Assembly: GCF_019320115.1 (NCBI RefSeq)
Contig: NC_089597.1
Coordinates: 116,938,000-117,001,999, forward strand
Source of the DNA: Miscanthus floridulus
Taxonomy: Eukaryota > Streptophyta > Magnoliopsida > Poales > Poaceae
Direction: 5' to 3'
Length of the DNA stretch: 64,000 nt
A program made the translations under genes and the position numbers. Each line of letters starts with the position of its first letter. The stretch's first letter is position 1. This document shows positions 22,783-33,255 of this stretch, in pieces. The notes below the pieces were generated by a model. It saw only the letters and a list, made by a program, of their open reading frames with translations, had not been told where the DNA came from and ran no database searches.

Positions 22783-22917
22783 TGATTTTGCCGCGCCATG
22801 TGAATAGGCGCAGCCAAAAGTGTTAGATTTGGAAAAAAAATTAAACAGTGTCATATTTGAAAATACTTTAAAAAAGGATGAAAAATTAAAAAAAAATCCG
22901 AACTGCTCCTGTACTTC
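22783..22917 (-). repeat. MULE right terminal inverted repeat
   Basis: Inverted partner of 12752-12884, with the same block order read inward from 22917. Confidence 0.75.
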
Positions 22918-23104
22918 ATTGATGCAATGTATGATTTGCCGCGCAGAACGATATATGTTCCTCACCAAAACGAAACATGTCCCTGAGACATGACGCCGAA
23001 TGTGTCAAAAAGGTTTTGACATCTCTCAGGCTACATAGTACATACACATAAGAATCAGTAGCTCCTGATGCTAATTCGCTACCAACCGAACAAGACACCG
23101 AGGA

Positions 23105-23345
23105 ACGCCAGCACGCTCAGGACTAGGAGGCAGAACCTTGGCCGCCGCCTGTACATCCGGCGCCCAGGTCAGTGTCGGCGGCTAGGTGAGCAGCCTCCAT
23201 GCCAGCGCCGCCACCAAGGCGGCGGCGGTGACCAGGACGAACGCCTCGTTGTACAGGGTGGAGAGAGCCTGGTCGACGTCGACGTCCTTGGCGCAGTACG
23301 TGAGCACCGCCAGCAGCAGCGCCAGCGGCACGCTGCGTGCGCCGG
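23105..23345 (-). pseudogene. Fragment of a gene for a small hydrophobic protein
   Basis: On the minus strand one frame reads SVPLALLLAVLTYCAKDVDV, then YNEAFVLVTAAALVAALAW ending in a stop. A second frame just downstream reads MYRRRPRFCLLVLSVLAF, then LGVLFGW and a stop. The hydrophobic runs look like membrane segments of a plant protein, now in two frames. I do not recognise the family. GC content is much higher than in the flanks, as for a grass exon. Confidence 0.35.
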
Positions 23346-23460
23346 CAGCTCATCCTACGCCCCGGCCCTTCCTCCTTTCCTCCTTGGCCGCTGCCCACAC
23401 GCAGCAACCCCGCCGGCAGTACGACCGGCAGCGTCCACCGGTCCCTCCGCACTAGTTGAA

Positions 23461-23855
23461 TCAAAGTAGCTAATAGCAGCTAAAGTGACCAGCTAGCTAA
23501 CTATTAGTAGCTAATAGATCTAAACAGGCTCAACTATCAGTTAGTCATGATCAGATGGAGCGAGGTGGCGGCCTCTCTCTCATGTATCTGATATCAGTTG
23601 CGGATCGATCTATCGGTCATCTAGCTAGTTTAATTAATGGCACTACCTAGGCCTAATTGATCAACCGAGCAACAATAATTACATTAGCTAGGTACCCAGC
23701 ATAGCAATTGCATGCGTATAGATTAAACTAATAATAACTAAAGGAGCGATTATATCCTACTCGTCCTGTTTTAATTTATAATTATATTCGTTTTTGTTTT
23801 TTCCAAATAGATATCTTTTGCTATTCATCCACAGATACACCGTACATGCTAGCTG
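23461..23855. other. Non-coding, MITE-like
   Basis: No gene. The stretch 23465-23530 (AGCTAATAG / CTAACTATTAG) is rich in short palindromes as found in hAT-type MITEs, but no full element could be delimited. Confidence 0.4.
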
Positions 23856-24527
23856 TGTTGGAACCGATGGTGACCACCGAGTTCTCGATCTTGGAGCTGG
23901 CTTGCAGCCGGCCCGGCTCGTTACCACGAGCCTGCGCTCCCACAGGTCCCAGGTCCACCGGAGCTGACAACATATAAGGCCTTTGGGCCTTCTCAACCCA
24001 AAAGACTAGCCTTATAGGTGAGGGTTCTCCCGCCTTATATGTTGTGCTCCCCCACCATCGCTACACGATGTGGGACTAAACCCCAACAATCTCCCCCTTA
24101 GTCACACATCGGGGTGCCCCCGCCATATATATGTTGTGCTCCCCCACCATCGCTATACGATGTGGGACTAAACCCCAACAATCTTCCCCTTAGTCACACA
24201 TCGGGGTGCCCCCGCCATATGTGTGACGCTCGAGATTTTTTTATTGGGTTTAGCATTTTTTTGACCATGGGCTCCGATACCAATTGTTGGAACCAATGGT
24301 GACCACCGAGTTCACGATCTTGGAGCTGGCTTACAGCCGGCCCGGCTCATTACGAGCCTACGCTCCCACAGGTCCCAGGTCCACCTAGGTCTACCGGAGC
24401 TGACAATATATAAGGCCTTTGGGCCTTACTCAACCCAAAAGACTAGTATGATAGGTGGGGGCTTCTTTCCATCTTATATGTTGTACTCCCCCACCATCGC
24501 TATACGATGTCGGACTAAACCCCAACA
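23856..24527 (-). mobile_element. TRIM (miniature LTR retrotransposon)
   Basis: LTRs of 233 bp (23856-24088) and 243 bp (24285-24527) begin TGTTGGAACC and end CCCCAACA on the plus strand. On the minus strand the right-hand LTR is followed by ATTGGTATCGGAGC (24271-24284), a Met-tRNA-type primer site, and the left-hand LTR is preceded by CTAAGGGGGAGAT, a polypurine tract, so the element runs on the minus strand. The interior is only about 196 bp and non-coding. It also contains a second copy of the LTR end plus purine tract (the CCGCCATATATATG to CCCTTAGTCACAC block occurs twice). Flanking bases AGCTG and ATCTC do not match. Confidence 0.85.
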
Positions 24528-24530
24528 ATC

Positions 24531-24965
24531 TCACTCACGCACGCGAACTCGGTGGATCTCAACTGAACGCAAGAGAATGGCGCTGCCAAACGTTGCAGCT
24601 TTTCTGGTTTTCTTTGTTGCCTTTTATTCATTTATGTAATTAAGTAGTGCATGTTTACTTCCTGAACTATAGCTAGCTGCATGTGTGATGAGAGGTGTAG
24701 AAGCCAGAACCGTGCTGTGTCCACGGTGCGGCCAGGATTTGGTCACCGCCATGCTGTGTACGAAACGCTCTCGCGCTTTAGGCGGGCACGACACAGGTGA
24801 GCGCGCATGGCGGGGGGGGGGGGGGGGGGGGGGGGGGTCGTGGGTCTCAGACCTTGTATACACCATGAATAAAAGGCAACAAAGAAAACTAGAAAAGCTG
24901 CAACGTTTGGCAGCGCCATTCTCTTGCGTTCAGTTGAGATCCACCGAGTTCGCGTGCGTGAGTGA
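24531..24965. repeat. 101-bp near-perfect inverted repeat (long hairpin)
   Basis: 24531-24631 and 24865-24965 are reverse complements at 100 of 101 positions, separated by a 233-bp unrelated loop. Each arm contains a 5' leader-like stretch and an ATG that opens MALPNVAAFLVFFVAFYSFM, a signal-peptide-like start. It looks like an inverted duplication of the beginning of a secreted-protein gene. The left arm starts 3 bp after the TRIM LTR. Confidence 0.85.
24812..24837 (+). repeat. Poly-G run of 26
   Basis: Twenty-six consecutive G residues lie in the hairpin loop. Length in the assembly may be unreliable. Confidence 0.9.
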
Positions 24966-25630
24966 GTGAGCGACGTCGTGCGCGTGATCGCCGTCGTTGC
25001 CGATCACCGTCGAGCTGCAGATTCCGGCAGCCGGCGCCAACAAGCTGTATCTAGAACCCTGGTGTTGTTGCCCGGGAAAAATGACTGCCTGCCTGTTAAA
25101 TCATCGTGTTTTGCCTTCTCAGGCTATATCACAGATATGTTGTTTGGTTTGAAATATCTGCCAGGCAATTTGATCTTCATTAACTGTGAAGAAATCAGGC
25201 GATCGTTTTTGTGTGCCTGGAATGCCTGGACCAGGCAAGGATACAGGGCTGCAAGCAAACGTCATACAGGCAGCATCCAGGCCAGACAGTCTCTGTCCAG
25301 GGTAGTATCCAAACAGGCATGTTTGGTTCCAACCAAACTTGCCTGCAAAAAATTTTGCCTGTAACTTGCCTTTGACATGTTTGATTAGTGCCCTGAGTAC
25401 ATGACTGGGCCAGGCATCCGCTCATCGCCCAGGCGAACAAAATCGGTCGCCTGGCTCTCACTTGGAGGTTGCCTGGCGTAATTAATGCAAAAGCTGATAA
25501 GCCAGCCACACTAATAATGAATAGATTTAACACACTTAGATATGTCATCATATTTGTGTGGCCTCCTTTATTCAAAATTGTTGGTTTCAACACTGAATGC
25601 TGATGCCATTCGCGCGGTGGAGAAGCCACT
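24966..25630. other. Non-coding, rich in GCCTGG/CCAGGC motifs
   Basis: No convincing gene. Between 25085 and 25480 there are more than ten copies of TGCCTG/CAGGC, and at about 25314-25346 an almost perfect dyad around GTTTGGTTCCAACCAAAC. Such motif clustering is typical of the subterminal part of a DNA transposon, but no TIR or target duplication was found. Confidence 0.4.
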
Positions 25631-25638
25631 GAAGTGCC

Positions 25639-25835
25639 ATGCGGAGAGCAATGTTGGCCACCATGTGGTTCACCAAAGCTTGGACGATGGCGCTGGCCTC
25701 GGTCCTGATTGCTACCGTCGCAACTCTTCCTGCTGCGCAAACCGCCGCCAGGATTCCTCTATCCCGCTGGCCGCCCCCACAACGACGCCGGCCGCGCTCC
25801 CCCCGCCCCCTCCCTGTCGCCCGGGCTCCCCCCCC

Positions 25836-25866
<31 letters not shown>

Positions 25867-25938
25867 ACGTCGTCGTCGGGCGCGATGACGCCAGCCCTGC
25901 TTGCTGCCCCCTCACCGACGCCTGGGCTCGCCGCCCCC
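25639..25938 (+). pseudogene. 5' part of an Ala/Pro-rich secreted (AGP-like) protein ORF, split by CACTA
   Basis: The frame starting at 25639 (or 25651) has a signal-peptide-like segment (MALASVLIATVATLPAAQTA), then Pro/Arg-rich sequence, a Pro run encoded by a 25-bp C tract, a Thr-His run from (AC)n, and SSGAMTPALLAAPSPTPGLA. A CACTA element starts at 25939. Related GAKTP-LLAA repeats resume at 28411 on the other side. The composition suggests an arabinogalactan- or hydroxyproline-rich cell-surface protein; the family is not certain. The two halves are not in the same frame as they stand, so the gene was also damaged by indels. Confidence 0.45.
25828..25867 (+). repeat. C25 followed by (AC)n
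   Basis: A run of 25 C then about eight AC units, inside the AGP-like ORF. Confidence 0.9.
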
Positions 25939-28410
25939 CACTACAAGAAATACCCTTATATGTGACGGTTTAGTTGTGACCTTATAAGAAATTGTCGTAG
26001 AAATCTCTAATATGTGACGGTTTGTGTAGGAGCGAGGATTGACCCGTTTGGCCCAAGTCGCAAAAAAAAACCGTCTGGCCCTATTATCCACCCCCTACAG
26101 ATACCGACACGTCTGGCCCTCCCTTATCCGCTCCCGAGCGATCGTCGCCGCTCCTCTTCGTCCCGCATGTGACAGGCGGCCTGGGCGACCGCTCCGCCTC
26201 CGCACGACCGCGCCCTCCTCCCATCAGCTTCTACATCCGGCGTCCGTCGACCGGCAGCCCGGCCCCTGCGCTGCTGGCCTAGGGCTCCTTGTGTCTACCG
26301 GATCTACAGGGAGGCAGCGGTGGCTAGAGGCTCGTGCCCCGTCGGCTCCTCGCGCGACAGATCCGGCACACCTGGCCGTGGAGGAGGTGTGTACAGGCGG
26401 CATGAATCTTGTGGGGGATCCGACCATGGAGGAGGTTCCTCCCTCGGGAGATCCGGCAACATGAGCTCCCCCAAGCGGTGTCGCGAGATCCCCCGGCAAT
26501 GGCGCAGACTCCCCCAAGCGGTGGCACGAGATCTCTAGTGGCGACGCGACCTCCCCCAAGCAGCGGCACGAGATCCCCAGATAGCGCGAGCTCCCATAGT
26601 GGTATGGTTGAAGTAAGCACCCTTTCTCCTCCCTTGCTGTTGTGCCAAGCCGAGGACCAGACGAATCCTAGCTTAATCTATTTGGCAATTTGTATTTCGA
26701 TCTGATCTAATCACAAGACTATGTACGCGTTAATTCCACTACTAACTTTGTTTTTTTTTTGTGAAAATTATGGGTGCTTTTCGTTGTCCACCCCTGATGA
26801 GCACCCGGATTTCGTGTTGTTTGCCATCTTCTTAGCAGTAGCAGGCTGTAGAAAATATGCTAATTTACTAGTCTACTATATGACTGTATAAATGTTTCAA
26901 TTTTGTCTCAGATTTCTTAAAAAGAGTTTCTTAGTTTAGTTCTTGGCTAAGTTTTTTTGCTATATAAAAAGAAACATTCTGATAATAATGTACCTCTATA
27001 TTCTTATCAGCAGGTGGAAGATTTGTCTTCATCTTTCCAAAACGCAAATTTGCATGAGTAAGAAACCATTCTTATCAGCAACTGTGTGGCTCAACTCTCT
27101 CTCTCTCTCATTTGGCATTCATGTTCACCGTTTCAGAATAACAGGTGTGAGTTTATTGGAGCAAATCTCTTCGAAGTGCCAACTTGCAAGGTAGCAATGC
27201 TCACATTAATCCTGTTCCTTCATTACTTGGTTCTTGACAATTGTACTATTGTTGAATATATTTGTCAATTGTACTATGTCTCTAGCACTGTGTATGGATT
27301 TTGATACTTCTGTATTTTTGCAAGAACAATCATTGAGTTGCTATGATAAAAAGAAAAACATATGCTCTGTTTTTTTTTTGCAGATGCATGCTTAACACGA
27401 AGTAGCTTCTTTGAAATGGATCTTCATTATGCCCATTTACAGGTATGTAAACCATTGTGCACGCTACTCGGTATATTGTGTTCCTGTTCACATACACTAT
27501 ACTCCATGTCAAAATCATTATAGACAGTGGAACAAATCATAGTGTATTTTTTAATTTTTGCTCTATTGTTGGATGTTACTGCAGTGATCAATGTTTGTTT
27601 ATATGATTGGTGTATCTTATGAGCTGTGATGTATGTTATACCTACTGCAGAGTCATCTACTTGTGCTAACCCTATTTATTCTGTAGAGACATCTACTTGT
27701 GTGCTATAATATGTTAAACCTACTACAGTTGCCCTTAAGAAAGTATGTCATGTGAGATTTGTTGAATTATTACTCTTACTGTGATAAATATGAACTAAGT
27801 TGTGAATTGATATTTAGACTCTCATGCTCTACTTATTGCGCTCTCAAATATATGTGCATTGAACTGCTTTAGAATCTTTGCTGAAAACTGATTTATCTTA
27901 TATGCATTTTGACATTCAGGTAGCACGTCTTAAGGACAACAATCCAATTGAAGTACTCGATGTTTAGTTATTTTAGACTCCCTAGAGATGAAATCTTTAA
28001 GTTCAAACTTAGTTGTTGTGAGCCAGGACAGTTCGTTGTTTGATAAAATGTGACAATGTGACAATAGTGGGCTTGTTAATACATGAATGATCAATGTCTG
28101 TTTATATGATTGGTGTATCTTATGAGCTATGATGTATGTTAATGCAATGATGATTTGGCACTAGTTTGTGATGTTTTTTTTCGTCACTATGGTTTGGATC
28201 TGGGCTTGGATATGGACTGGTTACAAGATGCAGACAACTATTCTATGATGAACACAAATTTCAATCTGTGACGGCTTAATTTGGGCCAACAAATGTATGA
28301 CGCAGGATACATGACGTTTTCTTCGATCGTCATGGTGAGTTAACTGTGACACATTTTCTCTTGTCTGTGACTAAAGTAAACCATCATGTATAAGGGTATT
28401 TTTTGTAGTG
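25939..28410. mobile_element. Non-autonomous CACTA element (2.47 kb)
   Basis: The left end CACTACAAGAAATACCCTTA and the right end (reverse complement CACTACAAAAAATACCCTTA) match at 19 of 20 positions. Both ends are followed inward by short repeats of TGTGACGG. No TNP2 or Transposase_24 sequence is present. The interior starts with a GC-rich part (26040-26600) holding imperfect repeats of CTCCCCCAAGCGG and GAGATCC, then AT-rich intron-like sequence with a duplicated segment at about 27585-27640 and 28083-28142. Flanking triplets CCC and AGC do not match. Confidence 0.8.
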
Positions 28411-28586
28411 AGCCCGCATCACCGCTGGGCGCGAAGACGCCGACCCTGCTTGCTGCCACTGCAAAGCCTGCGCTTGCCACCCTCGCGCCGTTGTCGGGCG
28501 CGAAGACACCGGCCTGGCTTGCTGCCCCTGCGACGCTCAAGCTTGACCTATTCGACATCACCATGCCTTCTGCTTTTTACTCGTAA
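28411..28586 (+). pseudogene. 3' part of the AGP-like ORF
   Basis: It reads SPLGAKTPTLLAATAKPALA, then TLAPLSGAKTPAWLAAPATL and ends in FDITMPSAFYS at TAA. Two copies of a 69-bp unit (GGGCGCGAAGAC at 28427 and 28496) match the block at about 25880-25930 left of the CACTA element, so the target was a tandem-repeat coding region. Confidence 0.45.
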
Positions 28587-28590
28587 ACCT

Positions 28591-28955
28591 AGTGGTCCCT
28601 TCATTAAGTAAGTATTATATTTACTCCATTTCAATGAAACCCTAGGAAAACCGGCCTAACCAGTTTCAGAAACGTTCATTACTTGATTTGCGTGTTTTAG
28701 CATTTTGGGTGTGAGATATAATTTGCATCAACACACTTTTTGACGGCTTTATTAGAGAATGATTACTCTAGCTACTATGCCTTGAAGCTGATTTTTTTGC
28801 TAACGTATTCATTAATTGATTCATTATCTTTATTTGTCACTAGGTAATTGCCCGTGCGATGCAACGGGAACAACAAAAAAATTCATAAGATGACCAATAG
28901 CCAAGCCAAAATTGCGATCATGATAATTTAACTTTGCACATGTGGTGTACCATGA
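28591..28955. other. Non-coding
   Basis: No gene. At about 28856-28876 there is a small hairpin, GCCCGTGCGATGCAACGGG, of a type common near Helitron-like and other grass repeats. Confidence 0.4.
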
Positions 28956-28964
28956 CAATGAGAA

Positions 28965-29787
28965 TTTTTTTAAGTGAATCAGGCAGAAGAGCTGCCGATT
29001 ATATTAAAAAGCAGATGAAGCCTAGAGTGGGCAAAAATAAATACAAACAACTTTAGTCGGTTGGATTGGAACATCAACACGCACCGAGAACCCCAACTCA
29101 AAGAAGAAAAAAGAACTCTGGCCGGTCGGATTAGGACATTGACCCGAGCCACAACTCAACAAAGACACACGCTTCACCGCCACCCAACCACAGCAAACTG
29201 GTCGCTACACTGCACCGCCATCCCCCAAAAGACAAAGCCATCAAGACGAAATCACCCTCGTCACTGCTTGCGCCGTCGTTGCCGACGATGTCGCACACCG
29301 AGTAGCCAACTGCTAAGCAGGGATAGCCGTTGTAATCTGCTGCAAGCCGTGTAGCCCCTTCGCAATCAGCTCCGCTTGCACTGTCTCTCAAGACGTTGTC
29401 CCACACCGGAATAGCCACTGCAAAGCAGGGCTACCTGCCGTAGGCCGCTGCAAAACTACCAAACCGACGCCAGAGAAGCTGCCTCAGGCGCTCACCGACC
29501 CTGCCCACCAAGATCCATGCATGCACACCACAGCTTCCAGTAAACCTAGCTGTCTCATCGAAGTACAAGTGCCACACGCCCAACGGCTATCGATTAGAAG
29601 CCTCCACGCAGGTCATCTCGGCAACGCAGATTTGCTGGCCACCACCTCCCACGTTGGCCTCCTTGCCAACTCTGTGGGCGCCTTCCACGCCGGCATCCTT
29701 GCCAACTTCGTGGTCACAACTCAACTACCAAACAGATGCGAAACCCTCCAATAGTTGCGCCAAATCCTCCTCCCACCCACCTTCCGC
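28965..29787 (-). mobile_element. 3' end of an L1-type non-LTR retrotransposon
   Basis: On the minus strand the sequence ends TTAATATAATCGGCAGCTCT, CTGCCTGATTC and a short A-run, the usual 3' terminus of grass L1-like elements (gene-short 5'-truncated copies). CAATGAGAA occurs on both sides (28956-28964 and 29788-29796), a plausible short target duplication. No reverse transcriptase is retained. Confidence 0.55.
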
Positions 29788-29965
29788 CAATGAGAAAATA
29801 TGATTGTAGATGAACTAACAGATGAAGTCCTAAAAAGCAAGTATGAATATTCAAACTAGTTCTGCGGAGCAACAATCATAGATCTAGGAAACAAAATGCA
29901 TAAAACATAGATAACCCGATGAGGCCACCTACACGGAGCAAAAGACATACTCAGAAAGATAGATT

Positions 29966-30123
29966 TTTTTTCTCGAATACGCAAAAGATTTGCGCATCAT
30001 TGTAATTAAGAAGAGTTTAACCATACAAACAACGCACTCTGACGAGCGCCCTAGGAAGTCTACCAGTTACAGCCATAGGCTAGACCTTCCTAGTATACAG
30101 ATTCAAAATTCGATATTACATAA
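29966..30123 (-). mobile_element. 158-bp 5'-truncated non-LTR insertion with target duplication
   Basis: Minus-strand sequence ends in AATGATGCGCAAATCTTTTG, CGTATTCGAG and an A-tail (the T-run at 29966). It is bracketed by two copies of ATACTCAGAAAGATAGATT (29947-29965 and 30124-30142), a perfect 19-bp duplication. This is the hallmark of target-primed reverse transcription; the source is an L1-like LINE or a SINE using its tail. Confidence 0.85.
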
Positions 30124-32921
30124 ATACTCAGAAAGATAGATTAAAGTCAAATTACAAATGTGTGTGAGAAAAGAACAAAGAAATTAGCTGCACTAATCCC
30201 GTAGGCCTAAGATCTACGCCTTCATTGTCCTATGAACTACAAAACACCCCAACCTATGCAGTACATTTCATTTAGCCCGCTTCATGTCTCGCACAGGATC
30301 CTATGAAAGTCAAACATCCATTTGCGAGTTCAAATTTCACATTACAGACATACTGTATTATAAGTGCAAAGATCATTTCAAGAGAACAACCAGATCCATT
30401 GCCTATTGTGGAAGCTATGCGACCTGTGGCCTGTGCATAAGTTTCTGCTTGATTGAACATCACAGGATGGCACATACATCGGCTGAACTATACTGGATCC
30501 ACCAAAAAGATGATGATACACCTGGTTGTTGAGACAAAATTGTCTCTGCAGGAAAGTGCATAGTTCAAACTTTAGAATGCGCAAACCTGCTGAGCATCAC
30601 AGGCAAGAAGGTATACTTCTTCTTGTTGTTTTGAAATCTAGTAATTTCACATAATGCCACGACAGAAAGTATATATGCACATTTAATGTGTGAAGGCCAA
30701 GAAGAGAAGGGAACTTACCGAAACAAGAGCCATTTTTACCATAAACAACACAAGGGAACCCAACCTAGTAGACAAGTGCATGCAGCTGCATCAACATCAA
30801 CAAGGAAGTTTGATAGCAGCAAGATTCAGTGGAAAAGGTGCCCAGACTACAAATATATTTTAATGATGCATCCTCCCTTCTCCACATCACTCCTTCCAAT
30901 GGCAATCCTCCAAATCAACAACAGGACATTTGTGAACGCCAAAAATGTTTTTTTTTTTTGCAAAAAATTGTAAGGTTCTAGGTAATTGATGAAGTTGTTG
31001 TTGTCATTTGGATGGATTAGGAAACTAAACAAGACAAATCTCGGATTAGCCTGTGGCATTCATTGCAAAGGTTTGAAGAAAAATGTCATACATGAATGTA
31101 TAAAAAACAATGGTCATACATGTACATAAAAGCCAAATGGCAAAAAAATCACAGCATCTTTATTCGAAGGAACTTAAGTATTTCCAGCAGCACATTAACT
31201 AAAGAAAAGGAGAGGTTAATTAGATCATTCACCAATGTTAATCAATTTTCTAGCCAAAAATTATAACCTGATTCTATTACCAGATTTATTAGGCTACACG
31301 TTGAACAAGGAACTAACATTCCCAAGAATTCTAGCAACACACTAAAGTAAACATATTCTGCCAACTGAATGAAAAAACACCAACGAAATTTCTAATAGTG
31401 TTTTTCATGCTAGCAACAAATTAGAAAATTTTGGGTAAACCATAAACTCAACAAACATGTGCTGGGCACACCATTATTATTGCATTAATGCTCCAATCTC
31501 CAAAGATGCAAAGTGAGACCATGGCTAGTCATGTGAGAAAAAACCAATTACAGCTCCCAGCACAAAAATAAATGTAAATCTATTTGAAATAAGCATATAG
31601 TACGCTTTATAAATTAGACATCATCATAAGTAATGGGAGGACAAATGCACCTTGAACCAAGCAAAAATTGAAGAGAGACCATATCTATATATAAGCTGCA
31701 TAAATACTAAATAAATCATGATGAAGTGATCATATACAGTTTTTTTTAAAACCACCCATGGTAAAAGTCTAAGTATAAGAAACTATATGACTACTGCAGA
31801 TGAGTGCTAACTTAGCAGCTCAATTTAGTATATATGAAGCTAAAAAGAACCAAAGGCCCCAACTACCATAATTTCTAGTTCAATTGGCACACTGTAAGCC
31901 TGGAACAGGCATAGCAAGCAGTGTCCTATAGCACAATTTTTAGTTCAAGAGGTTGGATAAGTCATGGAATTTGGCATCTTTGTGAAAAAACCACCAGCAC
32001 AACAACACCCCAGCTTTGTATTAAGAGCAGAGCAAATAATAGCAACAAAGCACATGACACATGTTTGTTGATGGCTTACATCACCCATTTGATGTTGCCA
32101 AATATTGGGTGGTTCTCGTCTTATGTTATCCAAACTAACATGCCAGATGACTTTAGTGACAATGTATAAACTGGATTCTTTTTGGAATACCTATCCCTAC
32201 TACCCAATGCTGTGCTAATTTCACCTGGATCCAAACTTTGTGCAACCTGTAATGTTTGCATTTAAGTAAAGTTTAGCACCTCAACACATTCATCCTTGAT
32301 GAGAAAAGGTTGCATGCAGGGAGAGGTACAACTATGGAAGAACACAAGATAATGGAAAAAACGAAATCAGAGATATCCAAATAGGGAATTACCTGCAAGA
32401 CAATTCCATGGTTACCCATGTGTTTATCCAAAAGATCCTCTAAACAATTGTGTTGCAGTTTGAGAAATGAGATTGTAAAAGGAAAATATGGCCTTAAGAA
32501 TAGCTTGCAGGTTCATCTTAATCTAGTACCTACTCTGTTTCCCACTCAAGCAATTAAATGCTCAAGCAATGTGTAAAGTGCAAAATATTGAACTTTGAGA
32601 ATAAACATGCATGCACCTACTTGCTTGGCTTGACCTGCAATGTGAGGAAAATGCAGAAAAGCCTCACTTTTGCCCATCCCCCTGCAAACAATATAAGCCC
32701 CAGACAATTCTTCTCAGTTTATACTAATGAACCCATTCCATCAAGTTGGACCTAGATTTGTTTTTTAATAAAAAAAAGGAACCTAAGCAGCACAAGATGG
32801 ATAGGAAAAAATCACATTTTCACAGGTCTCATCTTGTAATTGCACAAAACAGTGCAGACTCAGAACATAAGCTTTTACCATGGGCACAACACCTATTGTC
32901 CAACCAGAGAAGACAAGCAGG

Positions 32922-33052
32922 TGTATTGCGCACACAGACACACTGACACACACATGGATCACAAAATAAGCGAGAATGCTTTATATATGCAGGAACAAAA
33001 AAGTAAAAAAGAAGGCAGAATGTATTGCGCACACAAACACACTGACACACAC
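32922..33052 (+). repeat. Direct repeat with ACACAC core, 99-bp spacing
   Basis: TGTATTGCGCACACA...ACACACTGACACACAC occurs at 32922 and 33021, differing at one or two bases. Confidence 0.75.
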
Positions 33053-33165
33053 TGACGGGAAGGACGGCAGGGGAGCATCGATGATGGCCTGGCGTCGGTC
33101 GAGGATCCAGTTTATGTGGAGATGAGATATTGCCCCCTTTCCTTCTGTGTGGTCACCGAGCCAGC

Positions 33166-33255
33166 GATTGTTTCCTTCCATACACGAGCGAGTCACGCAG
33201 GTGATCGATTTGTTTCCTTCCATGCACACGGGCGAGTCACGCAACTGATCCATTT
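33166..33255 (+). repeat. 42-bp tandem repeat
   Basis: TTTCCTTCCAT...GCGAGTCACGCA...TGATC is repeated at 33171 and 33213, with a third weaker copy of the distal part following. Confidence 0.7.

Larger units (their letters stand above)
12752..22917. mobile_element. 10.2-kb Mutator-like element carrying transposase, plant mobile domain and GRF genes
   Basis: The two ends are inverted copies of each other over about 130 bp: both read inward through a T-run, TATTTTCAAAT, ACTGTT, AATTTTTTTTCCAAA, and then CCTATT...GGCAAAATCA. Between them are a MURA-like transposase and a plant-mobile-domain gene (both plus strand) and a GRF zinc-finger gene (minus strand), convergent with the first two. Pyrimidine-rich 5' leader-like sequence lies just inside each end, next to each outward promoter. 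All three genes carry stops and frameshifts. I could not identify a matching 9-bp target duplication (CACAATCAT left, ATTGATGCA right), so exact ends are uncertain by some bases. Confidence 0.8.

Noticed and set aside
23068..23469. Plus-strand 133-codon Arg/Gln/Pro-rich ORF
   Set aside because: Its minus-strand complement shows membrane-like segments with gene-like composition; the plus frame looks like a shadow.
25195..25740. Minus-strand 181-codon ORF
   Set aside because: It covers the GCCTGG-rich repeat and the complement of the AGP-like ORF, and shows no domain or signal.
26039..26705. ORFs in the GC-rich part of the non-autonomous CACTA
   Set aside because: They arise from short GC repeats (CTCCCCCAAGCGG) with several frames open on both strands; no domain.
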